NCBI GenBank assembly: GCA_014529385.2
Contig: CM043967.1
Coordinates: forward strand, 9,311,501 to 9,375,500
Source: Adiantum capillus-veneris
Lineage: Eukaryota > Streptophyta > Polypodiopsida > Polypodiales > Pteridaceae
Reading direction: 5' to 3'
Length of the DNA stretch: 64,000 nucleotides
Shown: positions 17,901 through 28,609 of the stretch, one piece after another
Layout of the letters: every line of letters starts with the position of its first letter
How positions within the stretch are numbered: the stretch's first letter is position 1
Translations under genes and position numbers: made by a program
The notes under the pieces: model-generated
Databases searched by the model: none
The model's input: the letters and a program-made list of their open reading frames with translations, nothing else
Told to the model about the DNA's origin: nothing

Positions 17901-20520
17901 ATTATCAATTTAGCTACGTCTTATTTCCTAACAAGCTTTTCTTAGCTTTGATTCTCCCTCTATCTTTGTACCATAACTTGCTTGTCTTAGTAGGTGTGCC
18001 CTCTTAATACTTCTCTAATTTATTTTGTGGTATGCCCCTCTTTGGTTGCATTGGGCATTAAAAGTGGCATGTATTTTTTTGGACTCCTAGTCTCTTTTCT
18101 CCTTGTACTCCTAGTCCCGAGGCTTGCTAAATGGTCTCATGGATGTTTTATGAGTTGATATACACCTTTTAACTTTTTTAAGGTGAAATAACTACCTTTA
18201 CATTAGCATTGCTTTCTTGTTGGGACGTGCCTCTTGGTTTGGGTGTGCTTATGGTATAAATATTGATCCCCTATATTCCTCCCTATGATGACATTTTCCC
18301 TCAAGATATTTTTGCTCTTCTTAGATATCATGGAATAGGTGGGTTGGGCACCTTAATGTTTTTTGGGATTAGTAATTTATAGACTAGGTATTACTCAAGT
18401 CCTTCTTACATCAATGTCTTTCCCTAGTTTCCCCCTCCATAGTTTGCACTTCTCTCCTCCCCCTCCTTTGCCAACTTCACATCACACTACTGCATAGTGA
18501 AGTCACCCTACCCCCCTCTATACATTGACTCATGGTGGGTTTCCCCAATTCCATCTCACTTTGATTCAATGCTGGTCTCCTCCTCCCAAGAATGTGTACT
18601 ACATAGCTCCCTTATCTACATTTTTCTTTCAGAGCATTGCCCTTCAGGTACTCCGAGTTTGAACTAATTTTGAAGCTTGTGCTTATGGCTCGTATGTAAT
18701 TTGTGTACTACACTATTTGATTTCATCACCTCCTTATCTTGTAAATGATTTGATAAATGTGAGCCTCAATTGTGGCTTGGTTGGAACCTTGGATGGGGAA
18801 GTAGTTCAAATTGAGGAAGTAAATCCTTATCCTTGCAGGTACCCACTTGACTAGGTGGGATTTCTTTCATGACCTGGCTCGATCGGCATGAGGAGCTCGA
18901 TGTGTCTTGGCTTATAGACCCTCTCCTCTTAATAGCTGAGGTTAGTTTTGCTAATTGCCAAAATGGGAGTGTGAGATTTTTTTACTGGAAGAAAGGAAGA
19001 GGTGTAGAATGGTTGAAATTCTTAGGCTTGTTGACTTGCTGTATAAATACTTGGCTATTTTTATGCTTGATTACCTGAGGGTATTGATAGTTGGATATGC
19101 ACAATACTTGGCTGAGTGTGTAACTTGATTATATCTTCATAGCTTGAAACTTGTAAGACCTATAGTTGTCTTATGTTCTCATAAGACTAATGCATTCACT
19201 ATATAATGCAATGTTGATTGGTATGTCACTCTTGAGGTTGTAGATGATGCTGCATGAGTCGCTTACTAATCCTTACAAAGTATTTTTCATATCCATGGTT
19301 GATTATGCTTAGAGTAGTTTGGGGATCCTGGGAAACACCATCTTGCTTAACTGGGGATTATTGGTCGTCATACCTTGGGGGTGATACTGGTTTTGTTCTG
19401 CTCTTTTGAGAGGATGGGGAATATTTGTTAAAGTCTTACCCTCTGTGTATAATGGAAACTATGGGTTGCTCAATCTTGGGGTTTTTTTGATTATAAAGAA
19501 GCTTTACTGGCCTTTTCTTTTTAAACTCTTGCTATGATTATGAATACTCATAGAATTTGAGCATTCATATTTTTTGATTGTCTTACTAGCCATGGTAGTG
19601 TTGTGAACATACATCTTCCAACCTACTTTGTGCATACACACAGTTCAATAGATTTCAGATGGCCTCACATGTGTATATGTTTGATATAAGTGTGTTGACA
19701 TAAGTGTGGCTTGGTAATACCTTGTAAAGGTGTTTTACAACTCCATGCTATATAGCTAAGATGCCAACTATGATATCCACCCTTAAACACACCATAAATA
19801 TGAGCACTGCAACTTCTATAGGTGTTTGATAACTTCATGCTATATAGCTGAGATGCTAGCTATGTTAGCTGTTGGCACACATGCAAAGACACAACACACA
19901 TTTCGTAAGAGTGGCATAAATTCATGCTATGTTTGATGCCTGCCAACAATGTTGGTAACTTGGCGTTGGTAATGAATTGATCTCTTGTATTGACCACTGT
20001 CATGGTGGATTGACCTAGTTCAGTGAATCATCTCGCAAGGTGTTGGTGTGATGAGATCGATCTTGTTGGTTGGTGCTTTTGAAAATGACCCAAGCTTCGG
20101 TTTGCTTGCAAATGAAGTGGAATCTTACAAGATTATAGCTATTGGAAAGTGAAAAGAGCAAGTAGGTGGTGGGCAAAGTCAACTAGAGGAGATGAGCATA
20201 TGGAGGCAGGGACAGAAAAGGGGGCAAGAGTCAATTTTTCTTTAATGCACGTTCTTGCATGGGCAGCAAGGAGCGGCTCACGGTGGAGTGGTCAGCATGC
20301 AAAGACTTGTCTCAAGACTAAGGCTACAAGCTCAATTCAGGAACGTTGATTCTTGGATTGTAAGCTTGAAGCATGCAAGAAGGTTAAGATGACGTCAAAT
20401 CTTTGAAGATTCCACCTAACTAAGTGGTAGAAGGTGTGGATAAAAAACTTAGTCATATTGCTTAAAGAGCCTAGATGCTCTCTTGAAATTGGCTCCTTGT
20501 AGCATAAAAGGTGTCGAATA
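17901..20520. other. T-rich spacer, no gene recognised
   Basis: No protein family, RNA gene or element boundary is recognisable. Base composition resembles the 11.8-15 kb spacer on the other side of the copia remnant. The short frames at about 18869-19078 and 20149-20349 have no supporting features. Confidence 0.55.
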
Positions 20521-20523
20521 TGG

Positions 20524-20760
20524 AAAATCCCCCAATGCAATCACCTATCCTTGCTACACATGGCATTACCCAAGAATTTAACTTGGGCACAAAACATCCA
20601 TGATTATTTTGTGAGTTTGAGGCTCTTGGAAAGGAACATCCTTCTTTGAAATCTTGGGCTGTTGTGTATGCCAAATGTGGTGTTCTTGTGAAGGCACACT
20701 ACGTACTCTATGAGAGTTTTATTTGGGGTGAGGCTACTTGGAGTGTAGGATGAGGAGATT
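20524..20760 (+). pseudogene. Isolated PPR repeat relic
   Basis: CCAATGCAATCACCTATCCTT, a GGGCACAAAACATCCATGATTA block and TGTATGCCAAATGTGGTGTT (about 20665) match the order of one PPR unit in the 3.5-8.4 kb array, but more diverged. The translated pieces give an MYAKCG-like helix (VYAKCGVLVKA). Frames are broken and no flanking units are seen. Confidence 0.65.
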
Positions 20761-21106
20761 TGCATTATTTTCAGAATGCATGTAGTCTCTTAACTTTAGT
20801 GACTTGCTCTCTTGCCTCTCATTGAACATCATCTCACATCCTATTGGGCCCACACACACACACACACCTTATCATGCCAATATTATGATGTATATGCTTG
20901 ACATCATTGGAATCCTTATTGAAGGTTGTATACTCCACTTTCAAACAAAGAAGCTCAAAGGCAATGGATAGGTAACTCTCCTCCATCTTGTATTGTTACA
21001 TAGGAACCTGCATATCCCATGCAATAAGAATCTTCTCAGCTCATTGTGCAGGCTTCCACATAAAACATTCTAGATTGTGACGATCCCTCAAACCTCAACT
21101 CACATG

Positions 21107-21265
21107 CATTAAGAGAAATATGAACCTTGCATGGGCCTTGTAAGGAATCCTAATTTTTAGGGATTAAGGCTAATGTTGTGTGGGGTTTAGGGGGCAAGGG
21201 CATTGAAGAAGGTAGTTTTGAGTAGGCTTTTCTAGCCTTTTTTTTAGACAAATGTAGGATGTGGA
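21107..21265 (+). repeat. Left degenerate terminal inverted repeat
   Basis: CATTAAGAGAAATATGAACC (21107-21126), GGGATTAAGGCTAAT (about 21159-21173) and AAATGTAGGATGTGGAC (about 21250) recur in the same order, inverted, at 30.64-30.75 kb. The matches are imperfect and separated by indels, so the exact termini are uncertain. Confidence 0.5.
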
Positions 21266-21623
21266 CCTAAAGGGTTACTTTCTCTCTCTAGCTTTTTTTA
21301 AAGTGAAGGAAGCATAGGGGTGTGTCCACATCAACAAAAACGTGGGTCACAAAGAGACAAAATTTGACTTTTTTAAAAAAAATTCATTTTTACTTGTTTC
21401 TAACTTAAAACTCCCTCCCAACATATATACAAATCCAAAAATCATTTTTTGACCCATTTTTTAACCCACAAGCTTAGAAAGTCCATTTTTTCAAAACTCT
21501 TTTCCCCCAAAAAGTAATAAACATTTTGTTCTCTCCTCCTCCTCCCTCCTCCCTCCTCTCGTTCTCTCCCTCTCCTCTCCCTCCCTACCCCTACCTTCCT
21601 CCTCCTCCCCAATCTCTCCCTCC

Positions 21624-21641
21624 CCCCCCCCCCCCCCCCCC
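21624..21641. repeat. Poly-C tract in CT-rich leader
   Basis: A C run of about 18 bases sits in a pyrimidine-rich stretch (21530-21720) directly upstream of the first ATG of the element's plus-strand gene. The Pro/Ser-rich frame across it looks like low-complexity leader rather than protein. Confidence 0.75.
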
Positions 21642-21725
21642 TCCTTCTCTCCTCCCATCTTCCTCAACCTCTCTACCCTTCCCCCTCTATCTTTTCATCA
21701 TTTTCTTCCTCACACAACAGCTTCC

Positions 21726-24679
21726 ATGGTGCTCACGGACATCACAAATGGTTTGCTTCCACCACCACGTACTCCGCACACCAAAAGCATACATATTTGC
21801 TTACCCACGGCATTTGCACCGAAGACCACTAGTGAAGGTTATCAAAGGTCATCACAGGAACGTCGCACCGCTTGTGAGACCAATGTTGACATTTGGGTGG
21901 ATGGCCATTTGTACCCTTACGATCCCATAAGCCGCTTCCATCCACCGTTTAATAGCCTTTCCACATTTCTTCAATTTCTTGGGAGGGGAGAGCAGGTTTG
22001 TTAGGCTATTGCAAGCGGTTGTGTATGGGTGCAGGTGCTTCTTTGCATATGTGGATGCACGAATGTCAAGCTCTTCACCTCAAGACGACGGCATTACAAG
22101 AGAGTGTTGCCTCTTCGGAGAGGGTATTTAAAACTCTTGAACAACAAATGCAAGAAAAGGAGTCCCACATCCAGAAGCTTACCAACACCATCACATACTT
22201 GAAAGAAACACCCCTTGATGCAAGGGAACGCAAACGCACGTATTCATCCATTGAAACTCTTGCACATTCGGGAGGAGCATGCAAACGACGAGTTATAGCC
22301 ACAAGGTGATTTGGTCTTTACTTGCATAATGCATTCTTACTTCACACTATTTTCTAACATTTATGTTTATTTGTTGCTAGAAACTTCATCCAGGAGGCAT
22401 GTGGTGGAACAAGCCAATATGATCGAGTCAACCTTCTCACTAGTTGTCTCAGTACCCAGGACGTGATTTCTATCTTACAATCACCTGGAGGTAAGCACAT
22501 TAAGGATGCAGTCACCAAGGACCTTATGCGTAAATTAAGAAATGTGGTTAGTGATGATGACATTCAACAAGCTTGTGATGAGGCTGGAATCAGCACCAAA
22601 GCCTATCAGGCTATTTTCCAACTCCTAAAGGATTCCCTCAAAGAACATGGCATTGTGGAAAACCTATTTCCCGTTCCTCACAAGGTCAAGCTCGCAAAGA
22701 AGGCCACAAACGAAGATGTGTTCTCCCGCATTGGGACATACCTACACATTGAGGACACAATGCCAACTTCCCTTTATGCTTCGTGCGCAACAAAGACAAG
22801 GGGAAAAGGTAAGAAACAATCCATAAGACCTTCGGAGAAGGGCTTTCCTTACACAATGTGGAACAATATTTTCGTGGATCTTAGAAGGCTTCAAGAAGCC
22901 ATGCTTAGATTTTATGAGTTACCTGAAGAAGGTGACACACTTTACTTTTTTCTTTGGTATTATTCTTATCATAGACTCTGAAGTTTAAGGTCTTAGCACT
23001 ATTTATTTTGTAGTGCTTGGCACAAAAGTCGCTTTTGTGCTGAAACTCGATGAGTGTCAAATAGTGAAAGACCAAAGGTTAGAGAGGCTAAGTGTCACTC
23101 TAATGAACGAGGCCCTTCTGCAAACCAAGTGAAGGGATTCAGTCGAGCCATCTCCCACCCCATCTTTTAGCGTGCAATCAGAGAAAGACATTTGGTGGTT
23201 GGGTGCTATTGAGGTGCCCAAAGAGACCAATGGAGTACTTTCATGGATTTTTGAGAGAACTCCATGGATCAGAGAAGTAATACACTCCCAAATTGCAGGT
23301 CAGAAGTTGGAGATTGAGGGTTTTTGGTAGTTATGATGTGGAGTGGCACTTAGGTGGGGATTTGAAGACCATAAAGTGTTTGCTTGGCTGCAAACAAGGG
23401 GCTTCTTCTCTCATGCCTTGTCCATTTTGCACTCGAGGGTACAAATCTAATGGAAAAAAATCACATAAGAGCACTGCAAAGGCCGGATCCATGCTTCCAT
23501 GGCAAGGGCATGGAGAACAAGGGTTAGATTTTCGTGATGTCGGAGATGAAGGTAGAGAATGGGAAGCGTCTATTCTGAGATGTCCCATGCTTAATGCCCC
23601 AGATCGTGATCAAAAGGACCACGCTTGGAATCCAATCTTTCGATTTCCTCTATCGAATGTACATTTTTGTACATTACACGCATTCATGCACATTTTTGAT
23701 AGGCTATTGAAGCTCCACATTGACTATGCTTTCACGATGAAACCGTTGGAAAAGTCCCAGGAAGCGATCGAAAGAATGGAGGTACTCTTGAATTCCATTG
23801 GCTGTCACGGTGGAAATGTGTCTATCGTTGCTGCAAAGAACACAGGGGAGGCCCATGACTTTGCTCAACAAGTGTCAATGAGTGCACAAAAAGCTAGACA
23901 CTTTTTGAAGAAAGTTTCCCAAGGAAAGCCAAGTCGATATGATGCTCAAAACAGCTCCAACCAGCAGGCAGGTAACCTTTGGGAGCTTTGGAAGGAGTTA
24001 TGCAAAGCTACTACCGACAATGATTCAAATGGCGAGCTTGCAAACAAGCGCAAGCAAGTTTGGGCACATTTTGATAAAATGGTCAAGCTTATGGGCCTTA
24101 ACAGCACAACATAAGAACAACGCCAATCATTTCAAGAAGCCTTGGCGGATTTTACCAAGGTCTTCACCCTTTCTTGGGGTGAAAATAACATCACAGATTA
24201 CATGGTAAGTCATTTTACATGGTGTATTCATTACAAGGGATTGTTTTTATTTAATAATGTGGATCGTTTACTCATGTGAACAACATATCTTGTTTGCGCA
24301 TGGTGCATTTTTTATGCACAAGTATGGATCGCTTGAAATTTTTAGCACTCAAGGCATGGAGAAGTCCCATTATCAAGCAAGGGGAGTGTACTTCAAAAAT
24401 ACTCGACATGGTGGTGGAATGGTGCAATCCAATTATTTGGAGGAGATGTTCAATTGGTTTTTTCGCACAACATTTGCTCGTAAGCTCACAATGGAGCGTG
24501 CGCGACAATCCAAGATTGCTATTGAAGTGTGGAAATGGAGTCGTCAAGAGCATAGCAACAAGTGGCAAATGTCGCAAGGTCCCACCAAGCATGCTGCATG
24601 GCGGCGATGCAGAGTGCGACAAGGATCAAAGTGGATACTACGCGAGTCACTAGATGTGAACGCAGGGTCCAACTCTTAG
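21726..24679 (+). pseudogene. Multi-exon transposase-like protein, frameshifted
   Basis: I do not recognise the family; a transposase role is inferred from context and layout. Exons as read: ATG at 21726; a coiled-coil exon to 22308 (a heptad-like ESVASSERVFKTLEQQMQEK stretch and a basic ARERKR cluster); a GT-AG intron to 22380; an exon 22381-22931; a phase-matched 82-bp intron 22932-23013; then an exon with a V-A-F-V-L-K-L-D-E-C block. An in-frame TGA follows at 23130 and a one-base shift in a T5 run near 23320. The next exon has GSYDVEWHLGGDLKTIK, a CPFC zinc-type pair and FCTLHAFMHIFDRLLKL. A frame break lies near 23930 and a TAA near 24112. A donor near 24205 leads to an exon with a MEKSHYQAR motif and a following TRHGGG. 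The start is the first ATG after the pyrimidine leader. Copy 2 lacks the first half. Confidence 0.55.
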
Positions 24680-24753
24680 CGACATGTTTATTTAAAAAAT
24701 AATACTTTTTAAAAAAAAAATAGTGTGAACAGGGCCCTTTTTAAATGGGCCCT

Positions 24754-24760
24754 TATAAAT
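24754..24760 (+). promoter_or_regulatory. TATA box of histone H3-like gene
   Basis: TATAAAT lies 59 bp upstream of the H3-like ATG, preceded by GGGCCC and TGGGCCC motifs, of which TGGGCC/T is a common element in plant proliferation-linked promoters. The position fits a start site near 24785. The same block is present in copy 2 at about 58.69-58.73 kb, with TATTAAAT. Confidence 0.5.
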
Positions 24761-24818
24761 ATTGCATGCTCTCATAAACCACTCATTTCTTAAGAACAGG
24801 TGAGCTCTTACCAACAAA

Positions 24819-25715
24819 ATGGCGCGCACCAAACAAACCGCGAAAGAGCATCCGCCTGACAACAAAAACACCCTCCAAGGATGTGAGAAGCCGTCATGGC
24901 TTAAAGGCACAAGAAAACGGCCACGAACGCCTGGCCGTTCCAGGAACTCATATGGTAGTGGGCATGGTGGTAGGGCACGAGAGTCATCGAGGACTGTTGA
25001 ATCTCCACCTCCTCAAGATATAACACCTAGAAGGAGAATGAAGCAACGTGCCCAACGCTGGAGAGAGGAAGAGGCCCAGCAAACAACAGAGTCCGATAGG
25101 GAGCAGCCGTCGCGCCACCAATCACAAGCAGGACCATCCAGGACTCGGGTGGTCCATACAGACACTGAATCAGAGAGTGAGCCACCATGGCTGCAAGAAA
25201 AAATACCGCGCACACACCGGGTGGCTGTTGGGGGGAAGACATTGCCTGGAGGCCAGGGAGCTCTCCCCACACAACAAGATCGGCAGCCAAGGGAAGAGGA
25301 AGAATCAGAAGTGGCTGCAGAACCAGTCCCTAAGCATGTAAAGAGGTGCAAGTCTAAGTTTTTCAAGAAGCCTAAACGCCGCCCGCTAGGAAATGTGCAA
25401 GTGCCCCCAAGACAACCGCAGCGGCGCCGAAAAATAGCAAGTGCATTTGGAGAAATCCGCCACTACCAGAAGACGACAGAGCTTTTGATTTGACGCGCCC
25501 CCTTTGCTCGCACTGTGAAGGAGGTGCTTCAAAGCTATGGAAATCAGTATAGAATGCAAGCAATAACTCTAGAGGCTATTCAAGAATCTGCAGAGGCCCA
25601 CATCATTTCGGTGTTGGAAGATACCAACCTATGCGCCATACATGCAAAGCGAGTGACAATACAACCAAAAGATATGCAGCTTGCACGTTGATTGCGACGA
25701 GACTTCGAGCATTAG
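24819..25715 (+). pseudogene. Histone H3-fold protein with long novel tail (two in-frame TGA)
   Basis: The 298-codon frame begins MARTKQTA, identical to the universal H3 N-terminus including Lys4, then departs at once (KEHPP instead of RKSTG). About 200 residues follow of basic and acidic low-complexity sequence, with RKRPR-type clusters and a TESESEPP patch. From about residue 204 the H3 core appears: GEIRHYQKTTELLI, then RAPFARTVKEVLQSYG, AIQESAEAHIISVL, the fully conserved EDTNLCAIHAKRVTI, and QPKDMQLAR. H3 normally packs with H4 in the nucleosome. Two TGA codons (25491-25493 and 25689-25691) sit exactly where H3 has conserved Arg (LLI-R and LAR-R); the frame is otherwise open to TAG at 25713. 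Loop 1 has canonical H3 length, so it is not a typical centromeric CENH3. It follows the transposase-like gene on the same strand and has its own TATA box. Confidence 0.88.
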
Positions 25716-25890
25716 CCGAATTTACCCCTCTTTTTGTATTGCACACCCTTATCTTTGTAATGATTTGACTTTCCAATGACAATATGATCAACAATTGTGT
25801 CTACTGTGTCTACTATCTTTGAAATGAAATGACTTTGTAATTTCAAGTTCTGTATGTAATTAATATTTCAGTCAATTTCAGTAAATTTGT

Positions 25891-26067
25891 GCTTTTTAAG
25901 TACCCTTGGGGGTAGATAAGCCTACAAGGGGCAAAAAAAAGCCTGGCCACAAGGGCGCGCAAATGGCCCACCCATTAGTTTTGGATGGGCCATTTGCGCG
26001 CCCTTGTGGCCAGGCTTTTTTTTGCCCCTTGTAGGCTTATCTACCCCCAAGGGTACTTAAAAAGCAC
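25891..26067. terminator. Hairpin 1, ~83-bp arms, ~9-nt loop
   Basis: The left arm from GCTTTTTAAGTACCCTTGGG to the centre near 25975 is complementary almost base for base to the right arm ending GGGTACTTAAAAAGC at 26067. A GC-rich block GGCCACAAGGGCGCGC lies mid-arm. It sits about 180 bp after the H3-like stop. The terminator role is inferred from position; it could equally be a MITE-type palindrome. Confidence 0.7.
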
Positions 26068-26424
26068 AACTTTACTAAAACCTATTGGTTTTGCAACATT
26101 ATTTTACATGGATCCTTGTGGACACCCTTTTTTAGCCATTTCAAGCTTTGAATTCCCTATAGGATATTTAAAAAAAAAACATATTGTGAAACCAAGTGTC
26201 TATGCAACATTAATTTGGATTTTTCAAATGTCCAATGTAATTGGACTTTTTGGTGCAGGGGTGTACTAGGTAGAGCTAAAGCAGGTGATAGTGTGCTGGA
26301 AACTTCATTTCATAATTGATTTCACCTTTTCTAGTGTCCTTGAGTGTGAACATATGCTGGGATTGCCATAGAAAGGGTGCATCTAAATTAATGATGCAAA
26401 ACTAACTCATTTCAATAAATTTGT

Positions 26425-26595
26425 GCTTTGTAAGTATCCTAGGGGGTAGATAAGCCTAAAAGGGGCAAAATAAAGCCTGGCCACAAGGGCGCGCAAATGG
26501 CCCATCCAAAACTGATGGATGGGCCATTTGCGCGCCCTTGTGGCCAGGCTTTTTTTGGCCCTTGGTAGGCTTATCTACCCCATAGGGAACATAAA
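26425..26595. terminator. Hairpin 2, related to hairpin 1
   Basis: The arms share the GTAGATAAGCCTA, AAAGCCTGGCCACAAGGGCG and ATGGCCCATCC blocks with hairpin 1, with a loop near 26508-26515. It lies about 190 bp after the stop of the convergent minus-strand gene, mirroring hairpin 1. Function is inferred only. Confidence 0.68.
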
Positions 26596-26784
26596 ATACC
26601 TAAATTTACTGAAATTGACTGAAACTACATATTGAACTTGAAATTACAAAGTCACTTATCAAAACAATTTTCATATCACCAATTGAAACAATTTTCAAGA
26701 TTGACAAATCACATTCAAAAGAATTTGCAAGATAGAGAGACAATTTCAAATATTTTTTATTACTTCCAAAACGGTGATTTTACA

Positions 26785-28362
26785 TCATGTATCTAAGGAG
26801 TTCATAATTTTTTTGACCATTTCTTGGTGCCTATTTTGCGCGTAAGGCAACTCCCCAGTCAAGAGGGAGTGCGCTATGGCCTTTGGGTCAGTTGAGCCAA
26901 TGGAAGCATGTATCCCTATGTGGGCAAGCACTTTACCACGAAAGCCAGTGCCAAACGCTGTGCATACAAGGGATCTACGCACTAGGAACACTTGATGCGC
27001 AGTTTGAGCAATGGTGCTCAAACACAAAAACTTGCTCAAAGCTTTTAATGACCAAGTCATAAAATGGGCTTGGGGAGTAAATTCATTATGGATAATGGCC
27101 ACATCGCTAGGGGGGAGTTGTCCTAGGTAATGCGCAAGGGAAGCTTGAGGTCCAAAGCCCGTCCGCTTGCCACCCGTCCTTGCAGCAAAATCATCAACCT
27201 CCACGACATCCTGTCATAAACCGATGAAGGTTGAGAAAAAAGACAATGAAGGATAAAATAATAACATGAAATTTAGGATACAGTTTACCTCCTGCTCCTT
27301 GTCGTCCTCCTCCCTGTTGCCCTTTGCATCCAAGTCAATGCTCCCATGCACCACAGATACGACCTTTGGATCATCAGATGGGAGGTTGCATAATGGCATA
27401 GGCATCCTAGCAGCCTCAACCTTGGCTTGCGTGGCTTGGAATTATTCATCAGCCACGTGCAACTACTCTGCTGCGAGGACCTCCGCACGTACAATTGCAA
27501 TAGTGTCAGCAACAGAGTCCCCATCTGGCAAGAGCTTGATTTCTAGGGCATCTGGCGTATTGTCTAAGGGACATTTGGTGCTGTTGCATAGCACGCTCAA
27601 GCATTCATCCATGCGCAGGCCAAATGCTTTCTCCAAATCATGCAGGAACACATACTCCTCCCCATCCACTAACACAGAGGAGAAGCGGCTGATTTCTACC
27701 TCTGGGATAGCCACATCCGTCAGTGGTAGTGGCACTGGAGTGTCACTAGGGCCAGCCGCAACTATGGATTTCTCAACCAGTTCCTCAAGACCCCTAGGGT
27801 ACTCGAGCCGGTGTGCCTTTCCTTCCACTTCAAGGTTCATGGGGATAACCTGCTGCTCCTTGATGTCCTTGATAAAGGACCCAACCTGAAGGTGTGGTAA
27901 GCGAAGCTCCTCCAAATCAGGTTCCTCGCTCACCAAGAAGATAAATGTTGCCAGCCGAGAAAGGTACTCCATCCCCAACTTGTGCTTCTTGAGCGCTGAC
28001 ACCCCTGGGGCTTGCTCGTCCAAGTAATGGCTTGCATCAGTTGCAATTTCTTGGAATCGTTGCAACCGCTTGGAGAATGGGCGATCACATTTGTGTATAT
28101 AGCGCAAAAGATCGCAAGGCACCCAGATCCCTACATGTGGGGGGATAGATACAGAATATTTTATGATGTGTTCCTCCATGAACACAAAAATCTCGGAAAA
28201 TGCATCCATGTGAAGGGCAACTGTGGCATCAAGGTCAGGGAGACGAGTAAAAAAGGTGTGGAGGTCCAACTTCCCTTTGTATTTGGTGTCCTCGAGGAAG
28301 AGGATGAAGCATGACAAAGGGGTGGATGTGGTTGTAGATGCAGAGGCTATGGAAGCATCCAT
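26785..28362 (-). pseudogene. Unknown 499-codon protein of the H3-bearing element
   Basis: I do not recognise this protein. The ATG at 28362 (MDASIASAS) opens a frame that runs to 27466. It then meets an in-frame TAG (27463-27465) and TAA (27442-27444), and continues in the same frame to a clean GT-AG intron at 27288-27211. The intron is phase 0 and follows EEDDKEQE. The second exon, opening DVVEVDDFAARTGGK, ends at a TGA at 26785. The product would be soluble, Leu/Glu/Asp-rich in its first half, with an IPPHVGIWVPCDLLRYIHKC segment. No signal peptide, transmembrane segment or known catalytic motif is visible. The two nonsense codons at residues 300 and 307 make this copy defective. The terminal exon is cut short in copy 2. 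Confidence 0.6.
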
Positions 28363-28443
28363 GTCTAGCCTGGGGTGTAGACAGAGAGTGGAGGAGCTCA
28401 AGAGTTGCAAAAGTGAAAATAGTGAATGAGTTAGGTGCCCCCC

Positions 28444-28451
28444 CTTTTATA
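28444..28451 (-). promoter_or_regulatory. TATA box of minus-strand gene
   Basis: On the minus strand TATAAAAG lies about 82 bp upstream of the ATG at 28362, spacing suitable for a start site near 28415. No other core element was identified. Confidence 0.5.
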
Positions 28452-28609
28452 ATGGACCCTTTTTTTAAGACATTAAAAAAAAAAGGCACTTTCACCAAAA
28501 AATGATTTCTCATCCCAATGCAAAAAATTATATTCAAAGGCATGATTTGCCGAAGCAAATCATGTTGATTACAGCGGGGATCAGTTTGAAAATTGCAAGA
28601 GTTACAAAG

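Larger units (their letters stand above)
25815..26690. repeat. Large nested inverted repeat between convergent genes
   Basis: GACTTTGTAATTTCAAGTTC and TTTCAGTCAATTTCAGTAAA on the left (about 25832-25890) recur as inverted copies on the right (about 26605-26665). Each arm in turn contains a near-perfect hairpin. The structure covers the 3' ends of both converging transcription units, so both transcripts probably end in it. It is conserved in copy 2 (about 59.8-60.62 kb). It could be a foldback MITE inserted in the element, or an element terminus pair. Confidence 0.8.

Noticed and set aside
20471-20674. Minus-strand ORF opposite the PPR relic
   Set aside because: It is the shadow frame of a degraded PPR unit on the plus strand.
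21526-21930. Pro/Ser-rich ORF
   Set aside because: Encoded by a pyrimidine-rich leader and poly-C tract; it overlaps the better-supported frame from 21726.
24819-25715. Centromeric histone CENH3
   Set aside because: The fold keeps canonical H3 length in loop 1 and the canonical EDTNLCAIHAKRVTI stretch. A long divergent tail alone is not enough, and the MARTKQTA start argues against CENH3.
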